Positions 11,429 to 21,168 of a stretch of 64,000 nt of DNA are shown here, piece by piece. A program made the translations under genes and the position numbers. The notes under the pieces are model-generated. The model did not search any database. It was given only the letters and a program-made list of their open reading frames with translations, and was not told where the DNA came from. The stretch's first letter is position 1. Each line of letters begins with the position of its first letter. Source of the DNA: JALORV01 sp963724365 (GTDB lineage Bacteria; Pseudomonadota; Gammaproteobacteria; Burkholderiales; Burkholderiaceae_F); the NCBI GenBank assembly GCA_963724365.1, contig CAVRUR010000003.1:124001-188000 (forward strand), read 5' to 3'.

Positions 11429-11869
11429 CTAACTTCTGCAAACACCCCAGTAAGTGTTGTTCGCTTCCGTGATCTCTGGAACGGCATTGTCGGCGTCCAC
11501 AGTGACCGTGAAGTAGCAGTTCTTGGTCGTGTATTCATAGCAGGCCGCGGGAATGGCTGTAGACAGAGGCACAGACCCCGGAAAGCCCGCCACTTGAGGC
11601 GTTGGCAACTTCACCGTTATCGGTGTCGTCACGGTCCTGAATTCCACGACCGTCGTTGTGGGAGGTGCGGCCCTCAACCCTTCGTTCCTCACCGTGACAA
11701 TCAACTTGCCCGCGTCGGGACCATCTTTCGCGATGGAGCACAGACTCGCGGGAGTGGAAAGATCCGAAGCGCCCACCGGCGTCAAGTTGGCAACGGGAGT
11801 TCCACAAGCGGCTAGTGCCAATGGCGCCAAAGCACAAGCCGTCCTCAGAAAAACCTTTGACTGGAACAT
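11429..11869 (-). CDS. Small lipoprotein with CARDB-like domain
   Basis: 146-aa predicted lipoprotein. The signal peptide ends in the lipobox LAAC (residues ~21-24: APLALAACG), so it should be lipid-anchored. The mature part reads like one CARDB/immunoglobulin-type beta domain: KLIVTVRNEGLRAAPPT, an FRTVTTPITVKLPTP strand pair, then FTVTVDADNAVPEITEANN, a typical end for CARDB domains. A Cys in YEYTTKNCYF and another in WGVCRS may pair. The start is ATG 11869 with AAAGAGGGG upstream; the frame is open for 64 more codons without family character. Role unknown; such domains usually mediate adhesion or assembly. Confidence 0.72.
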   Translation of the reverse strand: MFQSKVFLRTACALAPLALAACGTPVANLTPVGASDLSTPASLCSIAKDGPDAGKLIVTVRNEGLRAAPPTTTVVEFRTVTTPITVKLPTPQVAGFPGSVPLSTAIPAACYEYTTKNCYFTVTVDADNAVPEITEANNTYWGVCRS

Positions 11870-12225
11870 GATCAACCCCTCTTTGTGAAAATGGACAGAA
11901 ACACCTCCGTTACCGACTTCCGTACCAAGCAACCGATACCGCCTTTCGCGATGACTCTGCGCTGAGCCGAACGAATCTCCAAGACCGGCGATTGGTAGGG
12001 CGTGCAGCATGCACCAAAACTTGTCGCCGGACAATTCCGATCCCTGGTCTCGACTGCTCATGCTGCAATGCTAGTGAACCAGTCAGCTTCCAGGTTGACG
12101 CACGCCAACGTTCAGCGGAACACGGCCAGCGTCCGCTTCCCGCGGGACCCCCGTGGGGTGCGTGGGGTGCGCCGGTCAACGATTACCAATGCCGCCGACG
12201 TACGCTTCGCAGCGCCGGCATCTGC
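11870..12225. other. Intergenic stretch, nothing recognised
   Basis: Upstream region of the CARDB lipoprotein and downstream region of the NmrA-like gene, both on the minus strand. A short direct repeat (CGTGGGGTG twice near 12152-12170) is the only structure seen. No convincing gene, RNA or terminator. Confidence 0.4.
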
Positions 12226-13174
12226 TCAGCCGAGCGGAATCCGGCTCGCGTTGCGCGCCAGGAAGGTCGCAAAGTCCTGCAGTTCGGGATTCAGCTTGCG
12301 GGCCACGTCGAGCGGACGCGCACCGGTGAAGTAGTCCTCGAACTCGGCATAGAACTGGAACATGTTGCCCATGTCTTCGGCGCCGGGGAACCCGAAGCCG
12401 CGGAACTGCTCGGGCGTGACCACGTTGTAGCGCACGGTCTGGCCCAGTGCCTTGGTCAGCGCGGCGGCCATCTGCGCCCCGGTCAGGTGCTCGCCGGCGA
12501 GGCCGAAGGTCTTGCCGACGTTGGCGGCGCCTCCCTTGAAGATGCCGTAGACGCACTTGCCGATGTCCTCGACCGCGATGCCGGACAGGCTCTTGTCGGC
12601 CATCGGCAGCGTGAACGCGAGCACGCCGTCCGGCCCCTTCTTCGGCCCCATGCCGAAGTGGATCAGGTTGTCCCAGTAGAACGACGTGTTGACGCAGCGT
12701 CGTCGGCACGCGGCCGGTGAAGAGCTTGTTGGCCTCGCCCTTGGCGTCGAAGTGCGGCACGTTGTACTTGCCCATCAGCACCGGCATGCGCTTGCCGTCG
12801 GCCGGGAAGAAGGCGCGCGTGTCCTCGAGCGTCGACCAGACCACGTGCTTCACGCCGGCCTTGGCGGCAGCGTCCGCGAGTGTCGCGGCCTGGGCCAGTT
12901 CCTTCTCCGGCGAGAAGTGCTCCCAGAAGTTGGTCACGCAGAACGCTCCGAACGCACCGTTCATCGCGCGCTGCACGCTGGCCGCATCGTCGAGGTCCGC
13001 GACGACGATCTCGGCGCCGGCGGCGGCCAGCGCCTTGGCCGGACTCGCGAGTCCGGCTTTGCGCGTGACCGCACGCACGGCGAACTCGCTCTTCGCATCG
13101 GCCAGGATGGCACGCGCCAGCCCGCCGCCCTGGGCGCCGGTGGCGCCGAACACGGTGATGATCTTCTTCGTCAT
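12226..13174 (-). CDS. NmrA-like NAD(P)-binding reductase, one frameshift
   Basis: Atypical short-chain dehydrogenase of the NmrA/HSCARG group. It starts MTKKIITVFGATGAQGGGLA, with the GATGAQGG dinucleotide-binding loop, followed by VVADLDDAASVQRAMNG and VKHVVWSTLEDTR. It ends GFGFPGAEDMGNMFQFYAEF and FLARNASRIPLG. After GRVPTTL the frame shifts at ~12700: an extra G turns CTGCTC into CTGCGTC, and removing it restores LLNTSFYWDNLIHFG, normal in this family. Members bind NADP(H) and act either as redox sensors or as quinone or isoflavone-type reductases; which applies is unknown. It follows the threonine aldolase gene by 32 bases, probably in one transcript. Confidence 0.82.
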
Positions 13175-13206
13175 GGCAGTGCTCCTTCTTTCCGCAAGCG
13201 GAAGTG

Positions 13207-14244
13207 TCAGATGATGTCGCAGAGTATCGCCGCCGCACGCTCGCATTGCGACGGTGCTGACATCGAGATGCGTCACCGCGCGCAAGCGTGCGCGCGCCGA
13301 ACGGGAAGAGCAGCACACCGCGGCTGCGCGCGCGTTCGACCACCGTCGCCGCATCCGGCGCGCCTTCCTTCAGCCGGAACACGATGATGTTGGTCTGCAC
13401 GGTGGCCAGGTCGATGTCGACACGGGCGTGGTCGGCGAGTCGCTCGGCGATCAGCCGCGCATTCGCATGATCGTCGCCCAGCCGCGCACGGTGGTGCTCG
13501 ATCGCAAAGAGGCCCGCGGCCGCGTAGATCCCGGTCTGCCGCATCGCTCCGCCGAACATGCGGCGGTAGCGCGTGGCGCGCTCGATCAGACTCGCGCGAC
13601 CCGGCCAGCAGCGAGCCACCCGGTGCCCCGAGCCCCTTGGACAGCGCCACCGCCACCAGGTCGAACGGTGCGGCCAGTTCCGCGAGCGCCACGCCGCTCG
13701 CCGCCGCGGCGTTCCACAGGCGCGCGCCGTCGAGAAACGTCGCGATCGAGTGTTCGCGCGCGGCTGCACACACGGCGACGACGTCCTGCTGCGGGAAGAC
13801 GATGCCGCCCGAGCGGTTGTGCGTGTTCTCGATCTCGAGCAGCGTGCGTCGGCGGGTAGATCGCGTGGCCACGCGGCTTGCGCACGGCGAGGAACGTCGT
13901 CGACCGTGAAGTGCCGTCGCGTTCCGATTTCGGTGAACTGCACACCGGCGTTCGCGGCCGAGCCGCCGGTCTCGTGCCACACGGCATGGCACTCGCGGCT
14001 GACGATCACGTCGTCGCCGGGGCGCGTCAGCACGCGCAGCGCCACCTGGTTGGCCATCGTGCCGCTCGGCAGCCACAGCGCTGCGTCCTTGCCGAGCAGT
14101 TCCGCCATCGCGCTCCTGCAGGCGGTTGGTGGTCGGGTCCTCGCCGTACTGGTCGTCGCCGACGGGCGCCGCGGCCATCGCCGCACGCATGGCGTCGGTC
14201 GGGCGCGTGACGGTGTCGGACCGCAGGTCGATCGGAGTGCTCAC
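13207..14244 (-). CDS. ltaE: Low-specificity L-threonine aldolase, frame broken
   Basis: PLP enzyme that splits L-threonine or allo-threonine into glycine and acetaldehyde. Landmarks occur across the frames: DLRSDTVTRPTDAMRAAM and DDQYGEDPTTN at the start, LWLPSGTMANQVAL, HETGGSAA, LLEIENTHNRSGG, FLDGARLWNAA, the PLP-lysine region VALSKGLGAPGGSLLAG, YRRMFGGAMRQTG, and RAVTHLDVS near the end. GTG 14244 is the likely start. Around six indels are needed (for instance near 14105, 13900, 13855, 13598, 13310 and 13245). Conservation between breaks is good, so sequence error is likely. Its product glycine links it to the gcv operon downstream. Confidence 0.8.
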
Positions 14245-14293
14245 GCACGCGACTCCATCGGCGAAACCGACATGGTGCGCGATCGGCGCGGCC

Positions 14294-14670
14294 TCACCAG
14301 GACGACCATCTGGTGGCGCTTGCTTCCATTCCTGCTCGATGCCGCGCCGGAACTCCGCATGACTCCAGAACATCGCGAGCAAACGCGATCAGCAGCACGA
14401 TGGCGAATGCCCACGCCAGTCGCGTCAGGCGGCGCAGCGCCCCGCCGGCCGCGGCGAACGCGCCGTAGAACCAGTTGGTGAGTCCGTACAGGACGATCAG
14501 CAGGATGATCCAGATCGACCTTGCTGGCCGTGCCGCGCTTGTAGTCGATCGGCGCAGTCGACAATGCACCAGATCGGCTGGATCAGCACCATGAACAGCA
14601 TCAGGACCGCGAACGCGATCATGAATCCCGTCATCGCAAGCGCCGCCAGTCCGGACAGTGTCCCCGTCAT
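14294..14670 (-). CDS. Small inner-membrane protein, frame broken
   Basis: A protein of ~110-125 residues with about three membrane segments. ATG 14670 begins MTGTLSGLAALAMTGFMIAF, followed by VLMLFMVLIQPIWCIVDC. A second frame gives PIDYKRGTASK, and a third SIWIILLIVLYGLTNWFYG and LTRLAWAFAIVLLIAFA. Two single-base insertions (near 14547 and 14522) explain the first jumps; a third near 14378 may alter the C-terminus, so the end given is uncertain. No family recognised. It lies between the decarboxylase and threonine aldolase genes on the same strand. Confidence 0.5.
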
Positions 14671-14728
14671 GAGAGCGCCGTCGTGGGCAGTTCGATGACA
14701 CGGCGCGCAGGAGCCGGCATGGGAACGC

Positions 14729-17024
14729 TCATCGCCGCACGCAGTCCAGGAAGTACTCGGTGCGGCCGTCGACGTCCTGCTTGACCAGTCCGTGAATGTC
14801 GGTGCCGAACCCGGGAAAGCGCTGATTCAGCTCGCGCGCGAACTGCAGGTAGCGCACGATCGTGCGGTTGACGCGCTCGCCCGGAATGAGCAGCGGGATG
14901 CCGGGCGGATACGGCGTCAGCAGCACCGACGTGATGCGGCTTTCGAGATCGTCAATGGGCACCCGATCGACCGCGCTGTGCGCCATCTGCGCGTAGGCGT
15001 CGGCCGGCTTCATCACCGGTTCCATCTCGGACAGGTACATCTCGGTGGTCAGGCGCGCGATATCGCTCTCGCGGTAGATCGTGTGCACCGAGCGTGCACA
15101 GTTCACGCAGCCCCATTTTCTCGTACTGCGGGAACTGGCGGATGAACTCCGGCATCACCCGCCACAGCGGCTGGTTGTTGTCGTAGTCGTCCTTGAACTG
15201 CTGCAGCTCGGTGACCATCGTGTTCCAGCGGCCCTTGGTGATGCCGATCGTGAACATGATGAAGAATGAATAGAGGCCCGTCTTCTCGACGATGATGCCG
15301 TGCTCGGCGAGATACTTGGTGACGATCGCCGCCGGAATGCCGGGTTCGGCGAAGGTGCCATCGAGGTTCAGTCCCGGCGTGATCACCGTCGCCTTGATCG
15401 GGTCCAGCATGTTGAACCCGGGCGCGATCTGCTCGAAGCCGTGCCAGGCGTCGCCAGGCTTCAGCATCCAGTCCTCGCGCGTGCCGATGCCTTCGGCCGC
15501 GAGGTGATCGGGCCCCCAGACCTTGAACCACCAGCCGCCGCTCTCATCCGGCCCGAACTCGGCGTCGACCTTGCGCATCGCCCGGCGGAATTCGAGCGCC
15601 TCGGAAATCGATTCTTCCACCAGCGCGGTGCCCCCTGGCGGCTCCATCATGGCCGCCGCGACGTCGCACGAGGCAATGATCGCGTACTGCGGCGAGGTCG
15701 ACGTGTGCATCAGGAACGCTTCATTGAACATGAAGCGATCGAGCCTCTCGGTCTGCGCATCCTCGATCAGGATCTGCGAGGCCTGTGACAGTCCTGCCAG
15801 CATCTTGTGCGTCGACTGTGTCGAAAAGATCATCGATGCGCGGTTGCGCGGCCGTTCGGACTGCCCACCGATTGCGTGCATGTCGCGGTAGTACGGGTGG
15901 AACGCGGCATGCGGCAGCCAGGCCTCGTCGAAGTGCAGCGTGTCGATGCGGCCGTCGAGCAGCGACTTGATCGTCTCGACGTTGTAGAGGATGCCGTCGT
16001 AGGTGCTCTGCGTCAGCGTCAGTACGCGCGGCTTGTCGCGCGCCGCTGCGTCCCCTGCGCGTCGGGCTGCGCTTGCGCTCTTGATCAGCGGATGACGCTC
16101 GATCTTCTTCGCGATCGACTCCCACTGGAATTCTTCCAGCGGGATCGGGCCGATGATCCCGTAATGATTGCGCGTCGGCGTCAGGAACACCGGGATCGCG
16201 CCCGTCATCGTGATCGCATGCAGGATCGACTTGTGGCAGTTGCGGTCGACGATCACCACGTCGCCCGGCGCCACGACGTAGTGCCAGACGATCTTGTTCG
16301 ATGTCGACGTGCCATTGGTGACGAAGAAGAGATGATCGGCGCCGAAGATGCGCGCCGCGTTGCGTTCGCTCGCCGCTACCGGCCCGGTGTGATCGAGCAA
16401 TTGCCCGAGTTCGTCGACTGAGTTGCATACGTCCGCCCGCAGCATGTTCTCGCCGAAAAACTGGTGGAACATCTGGCCGACCGGACTCTTCAGGAAAGCC
16501 ACTCCGCCCGAGTGGCCCGGGCAGTGCCACGAGTACGAACCGTCCTGCGCGTAGTGCACGAGCGCACGGAAGAACGGCGGTGCCAGCGTGTCGAGGTAGG
16601 CGCGCGACTCACGCACGATGTAGCGCGCGACGAACTCCGGCGTGTCCTCGAACATGTGAATGAAGCCGTGCAGTTCACGCAACACCTCGTTCGGCAGGTG
16701 CTGCGTCGTGCGCGTTTCGCCGTACAGGAAGATCGGGATGTCTGCGTTGCGACGGCGGATCTCGCGCACGAAAGCCAGGAGCTTGGCGACGGTCTCCTGG
16801 TCACCGTTACCCTCCGCAAGTTCCTCGTCATCGACCGACAGGATGAAACCCGACGCGCGGCTCTGCTGCTGCGCAAAGCTCGCGACATCGCCGAAGCTGG
16901 TGACGCCGAGCGCCTCGACGCCTTCGGCTTCGATCGCCTTCGCCAGCGCGCGAATGCCGAGGCCGCTGGCATTCTCGGAACGAAAGTCCTCGTCGATGAT
17001 CACAATGGGGAAGCGGAAGCGCAT
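14729..17024 (-). CDS. Orn/Lys/Arg decarboxylase, fold-type I, one frameshift
   Basis: About 764-residue PLP-dependent basic amino-acid decarboxylase of the inducible acid-stress type. N-terminal response-regulator-like wing (MRFRFPIVIIDEDFRSEN), then YSWHCPGHSGGVAFLKSPVG, FGADHLFFVTNGTSTSNKI, FDEAWLPHAAFHP, the PLP lysine in FSTQSTHKMLAGLSQ, and the C-terminal TPYPPGIPLLIPGERVN. One extra A near 15102 breaks the frame (CTLGAH instead of CRSVHTIY). The start at 17024 gives the canonical short N-terminus. Such enzymes consume a proton while making cadaverine, putrescine or agmatine; which amino acid is used cannot be told from the sequence, and no antiporter gene is adjacent. Confidence 0.9.
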
Positions 17025-17188
17025 GAGGAGCCAGTCGTGCCGGCGCGCGGCGTTGGAAGGGTGCGGATTATCCGCGCCCGCGGGCGTCGCAAGCAAATGA
17101 ATCGCTGAACGGTGGCTCGTCGGTTCGCCGCGCACCTCAACTTCGGCAATCCACTGTCCGGCTTGGTCAGGAAGCAGTTGCCGACCGT

Positions 17189-17230
17189 CGACCGGTCGGG
17201 AGACCCTGTAACAGGGTGTAACGACCGGTC
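17189..17230. promoter_or_regulatory. Repeat-rich putative operator before the FecR-like gene
   Basis: CGACCGGTC occurs twice (17189-17197 and 17222-17230) around a palindrome CCCTGTAACAGGG (17204-17216). TGTAAC is repeated at 17207 and 17217, eleven and a bit bases apart at one helical turn. The element sits 53 bases before the start codon at 17283 and resembles a regulator or ECF binding region; no regulator is identified. Confidence 0.4.
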
Positions 17231-17282
17231 AACAGCCCCTCCCCATGAGGCGTTGCACGTTCACTACCGCGAGGTCTTCACC

Positions 17283-19226
17283 ATGCGAACGACGACGACA
17301 ATTCCCCTGCGACGCTGGCTCGGCCTGTTGGCAACCGTGCTGACCGTCGGCTGCAGCACCGCGCTTCCCGCCGCCCAGTCGGGCGCAACGCCTGGCTATA
17401 CCGACGACTCTCCGCCGCTGATTGCCGGCCGTGTGGCAGCGATCGACGGCGACGTCCGCATCTGGCGTACCGAGGAAGACGGTGACGGCGGGTGGGACCG
17501 TGCCCAGCTGAATGACGTCGTCACAGTCGGTACCGGACTCGCGGCCGACGACGGACGCACGGAAGTTGGCGTCGGCCCGCACGCGTTCCGGCTCGGCACC
17601 GGCAGCGTGGGCGGATTCAGCCAGCTCGACTTCGGAGCCAAGACCTTCAACCTGGAACGCGGTGTCATCAACATTCGGCTGGCAGCGGCGCAGCAGGGCG
17701 AAGCGGTCGCTGTCGTTGTGGCCGGCGTGCGCCTCGATCTCGCAGCCCCCGGCAGCTATCGCGTCGACGCCGTCGACAACGCCCCACTCCGGTTCACCGT
17801 ATTCCAGGGCCACGGCGTCGTGCGCTATGGCACGAACAACGTCACGGTGAACAACGGCCAGGCACTGGTGATGACGCAGTCGAGCATGAACTTCGCCGCC
17901 GCGGCCGCCACGCCGCTCGACGAATGGGCCTTCGCGCGCGATGCGCGCTACCAGCAGGTCCAGGCAGCGCGCTACGTATCGCCCTACATGACCGGTTTCG
18001 AGGAACTCGATGCCCACGGCGACTGGGTGCCCGACGCGAGTTACGGAGCGATCTGGATGCCGCGCACGGTGCCCGTCGGCTGGGCACCGTACCGCGACGG
18101 CCGCTGGCGCTGGGTACAGCCCTGGGGCTGGACCTGGGTCGACGCCGCCCCCTGGGGCTATGCGCCCTTCCACTACGGACGCTGGGTCGTCATCGGCAAC
18201 CGCTGGGGCTGGTGGCCCGGCAATTTCGTCGCGCGGCCTGTCTGGGCGCCTGCGCTCGTGGGCTTCGTCGGCGGCGGCACGACGGTGTCGATCGGTTTCG
18301 GCGGCCCGGTGGTCGGCTGGTATCCGCTGGCGCCTTGGCATCCGTACCGGCCGCACTTCCGCAGCAGTCCGACCTACGTCACGGTGATCAACCAGACGAT
18401 CATCCAGCGTCCGCCGCGCGGTACGCCGCCGGACATCAACCAGCGGCCGGGATCGACCTGGGTCCCGCAGCCGCGCTTTCGTGAACCGATCGTGAAGGTG
18501 CGCATTCCTGCCCAGACCGAGAAGGTCGCCGACCTGCGTCCGATGGCGCCACCGCCGCGCCCGATGCGGACCGCACCGGTCCCCGATGACGTTCGCACGT
18601 CACCTCCCGCCGCACGCGTTGCTCCGCCGCACGTTCGCGCTGGGCAAAGCGTTGCGCAGAATGCGCCGAAGTACAACGTCGCGCCGCCGCAGCCGCTGCC
18701 CGGTGCCGACTCGACTCTGTCACAACCGGCGCCGATCCGCCGCGTCGAACCCCGTCCGTTGCCACCGGCGCCGGGGCAGTTGCCGGAGCGCGAGGCACCG
18801 AGGCCGAAGCCCAATCTCCCGCAGGAGATCGTGCCGCCGTACCAGCAGCTTCAGAAGCCGTTCCCTGCCGAGCCGGCGCGCACGCCACCCGCTGCGCCCC
18901 CGACGGTGCGCCAGCCAGGCCAGGCGCATCCAGGCAATCAGGGACATCGCGAACAGCAAGGCTACCCGGGCAACGCACCGCGCGGAGTCGCGGCTGCACC
19001 GTCGGCTGTCCCCACGACCGTTCCCCCTGGCACTCAGCGCGCGCCGGCTGCGGCTCCCTCGCAGCGCACGGCTCCGGTGGCCGCGCCGGTCGAGAGCGCG
19101 GCACCGGCAACCGTTCCGGCGCAGCCGGTGCCGACTTCCAAGCAGCAGGCCGTGCAGGCTTCGTCTGCTGCCTCGGGGAATTCGAAGGCCGCTGACGTCT
19201 CGCGGCCGAAGATGATGGAGCGGTAG
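17283..19226 (+). CDS. FecR-type, DUF6600-like cell-envelope protein
   Basis: 647-aa exported protein. The N-terminus (MRTTTTIPLRRWLGLLATVL) carries a signal with a Cys in VGCST, possibly a lipoprotein. Residues ~45-200 form a FecR-like beta domain: AGRVAAIDGDVRIWR, DRAQLNDVVTVGTGLA, FNLERGVINIRL, AAPGSYRVD and NVTVNNGQALVM. Residues ~235-350 match the aromatic DUF6600 pattern: GFEELDAHGDWV, WAPYRDGRWRWVQPWGWTWV and PWGYAPFHYGRW. The last ~260 residues are a Pro/Ala-rich, low-complexity tail. Such proteins are usually periplasmic or surface-exposed; their function is undefined. No sigma or anti-sigma gene lies beside it, so classical FecR signalling is not implied. Confidence 0.85.
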   Translation: MRTTTTIPLRRWLGLLATVLTVGCSTALPAAQSGATPGYTDDSPPLIAGRVAAIDGDVRIWRTEEDGDGGWDRAQLNDVVTVGTGLAADDGRTEVGVGPHAFRLGTGSVGGFSQLDFGAKTFNLERGVINIRLAAAQQGEAVAVVVAGVRLDLAAPGSYRVDAVDNAPLRFTVFQGHGVVRYGTNNVTVNNGQALVMTQSSMNFAAAAATPLDEWAFARDARYQQVQAARYVSPYMTGFEELDAHGDWVPDASYGAIWMPRTVPVGWAPYRDGRWRWVQPWGWTWVDAAPWGYAPFHYGRWVVIGNRWGWWPGNFVARPVWAPALVGFVGGGTTVSIGFGGPVVGWYPLAPWHPYRPHFRSSPTYVTVINQTIIQRPPRGTPPDINQRPGSTWVPQPRFREPIVKVRIPAQTEKVADLRPMAPPPRPMRTAPVPDDVRTSPPAARVAPPHVRAGQSVAQNAPKYNVAPPQPLPGADSTLSQPAPIRRVEPRPLPPAPGQLPEREAPRPKPNLPQEIVPPYQQLQKPFPAEPARTPPAAPPTVRQPGQAHPGNQGHREQQGYPGNAPRGVAAAPSAVPTTVPPGTQRAPAAAPSQRTAPVAAPVESAAPATVPAQPVPTSKQQAVQASSAASGNSKAADVSRPKMMER

Positions 19227-19275
19227 CGCATCCGGCCGGCGAACTGCCTGACGCCGGCAACGCGGTGCCGCTTGG

Positions 19276-19839
19276 TCAGGTACGCGGCAGCGTCACGCCG
19301 CGCTGGCCCTGGTACTTGCCGCCGCGGTCCTTGTATGAGGTCTCGCAGACCTCGTCGCCTTCCAGGAACAGCACCTGCGCGCAGCCTTCGCGCGCGTAGA
19401 TCTTGGCCGGCAGCGGCGTCGTATTGGAGAACTCGAGTGTCACGTGCCCCTCCCACTCGGGCTCGAGCGGGGTGACGTTGACGATGATGCCGCAACGCGC
19501 ATAGGTGCTCTTGCCGAGGCAGATCGTCAGCACGCTGCGCGGAATGCGGAAGTACTCGACGGTACGCGCCAGCGCGAACGAGTTGGGCGGGATGATGCAG
19601 ACGTCGCTCTTGATGTCGACGAAGGAGTTCGGGTCGAAGTCCTTCGGATCGACGATCGTGTGGTTGATGTTGGTGAAGATCTTGAATTCGTCGGCGCAGC
19701 GGATGTCGTAGCCGTAGCTCGACGTGCCGTAGCTGACGATCTTCTGTCCGTTCACCTCGCGCACCTGGCCGGGTTCGAACGGCTCGATCATGCCCTGCGC
19801 CGCCATGCGGCGGATCCACTTGTCGCTCTTGATGCTCAT
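19276..19839 (-). CDS. dcd: dCTP deaminase
   Basis: 187-aa homotrimeric enzyme converting dCTP to dUTP for thymidylate synthesis. The full family pattern is present: MSIKSDKWIRRMA, SYGTSSYGYDIRCADEFKIF, PPNSFALARTVEYFRIPR, GKSTYARCGIIVNVTPLEP with the catalytic ER/E-W-E-G region in EWEGHVTLEFSNTTPLPAKI, and the C-terminal KYQGQRGVTLPRT loop that closes over the nucleotide. Length is as expected. ATG 19839 is the natural start. It is convergent with the FecR-like gene and divergent from the DSD1-family gene. Confidence 0.97.
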   Translation of the reverse strand: MSIKSDKWIRRMAAQGMIEPFEPGQVREVNGQKIVSYGTSSYGYDIRCADEFKIFTNINHTIVDPKDFDPNSFVDIKSDVCIIPPNSFALARTVEYFRIPRSVLTICLGKSTYARCGIIVNVTPLEPEWEGHVTLEFSNTTPLPAKIYAREGCAQVLFLEGDEVCETSYKDRGGKYQGQRGVTLPRT

Positions 19840-19947
19840 TTTCAGTCGCAATGCCGCGATTTGCGCGGCCGTCAACGGTGCAGCTTCACCGAAAGGCGCG
19901 ATTCTACGGGCGCGGCGCAACCCGACCCGGCCGTTAGACTCGGCCCC

Positions 19948-21076
19948 ATGAAACTGCGCTGGGCTCCCGCACGCGTCGGTGATGCGCTGCATGAGGTCGA
20001 CACTCCGGCCCTCGTGCTCGACCTGGACCGCTTCGAGTCCAATCTCGAGCGGCTGATGCGCTCTTCCACCGTGCGCGGCATGCGCGTGCGCCCGCACGCC
20101 AAGAGCCACAAGTGCGTCGAGATCGCCCGCCGCCAGATGGAAGCCGGGGCGGTCGGCATCTGCTGCCAGAAGGTCTCCGAGGCCGAGATCTTCCTCGCCG
20201 GCGGCATCGATAACGTGCTCGATCACCAACGAGATCATCGGCAAGCGCAAGGTGACTGCGCTGGCGTCGCTGGCGATCCGCTATCCCAAGGCGACGATTG
20301 CGGTCTGCGTCGACGATGTGCGCCAGGTGCGGCAGCTCGCCACGGCCTGCCGGGCGCTGGCCGCCGAACTCGAGGTCTATATCGAACTCGATGTCGGCCA
20401 CGGACGCGCCGGCGTGCCGGACACACCGGCCGTGGTCGACCTCGCGCGCGAGATCAAGCTGCACAAGAACCTGCGGCTGCGCGGGCTGCAGGCCTACTAC
20501 GGCTCTGCGCAGCATCGCCGCACGGTGCGGGAACGGCGGCAGGCGATCACGCTGGCGGCCGGACTGGCCGGCGCTGCGCGCGACGGCCTGCTGGCCGAGG
20601 GTCTGCCGTGCGACATCGTCACCGGCGGCGGCACCGGGACCTTTCCGTACGAAACCGGCAGCGGCGTCTACAACGAGGTGCAGCCGGGCTCGTACGTCCT
20701 GATGGACATCGACTACGGCAAGAACGAGTTCGACCCGATCGCGCCGGCGTTCGAACCGGCGCTGTACATCCTGGCGTCGGTCATGAGTGCACGCGGCGAC
20801 CGCGTCACGCTCGACGCCGGCCTCAAGGCCTTCTCGACCGATTCCGGCCCGGCCATGCCTGCCTTCGAGGGCTGGCAGGTGCGCGGCGTCTCCGACGAGC
20901 ACACGATCCTGATCCGCGTTGGCAACGAAGGGCCGAATCTGGCGCTCGGCGACAAGCCGCTGCTGATCCCGGGACACATCGATCCGACGATCAACCTGCA
21001 CGACGTGATCGTCGTTTCGCGCAACGACCTGGTGATCGACCTCTGGCCGATCGAGGCGCGCGGCGCGCTGTTCTGA
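19948..21076 (+). CDS. DSD1-family PLP enzyme (D-threonine aldolase / D-hydroxyaspartate dehydratase type), one frameshift
   Basis: 375-residue fold-type III (alanine-racemase-like) enzyme. It has VDTPALVLDLDRFESNLER, the PLP-lysine motif RPHAKSHKCVEIARRQ, GHGRAGVPDTP, TGGGTGTFPYE and the C-terminal metal region PGHIDPTINLHD. The family covers metal-dependent D-threonine aldolase and D-threo-3-hydroxyaspartate dehydratase; the exact substrate is open. One extra G near 20222 (CTCGATCACC for CTCATCACC) breaks the frame between GGIDNVL and ITNEIIGKRK. A Bug-family solute receptor gene follows 92 bases downstream on the same strand. Confidence 0.87.
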
Positions 21077-21168
21077 ACGGTCCCCTGCACGGCCACATGA
21101 CGCCGGCGCGGCGCGCCGATAAGCTTGCGCCCCGACGCGCCAGCAGGCGTGCGCCACAGGAGATCACG

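Noticed and set aside
17156..17186. TGTCCGG at 17156 upstream of the FecR-like gene as a fourth ECF promoter
   Set aside because: The base following at 16-base spacing is TTGCCG, not CGTC; the nearest CGTC is eight bases too far.
17283..19226. FecR anti-sigma regulator of a cell-surface signalling system
   Set aside because: No sigma or TonB gene is adjacent and the protein has DUF6600-like aromatic repeats plus a Pro/Ala-rich tail.
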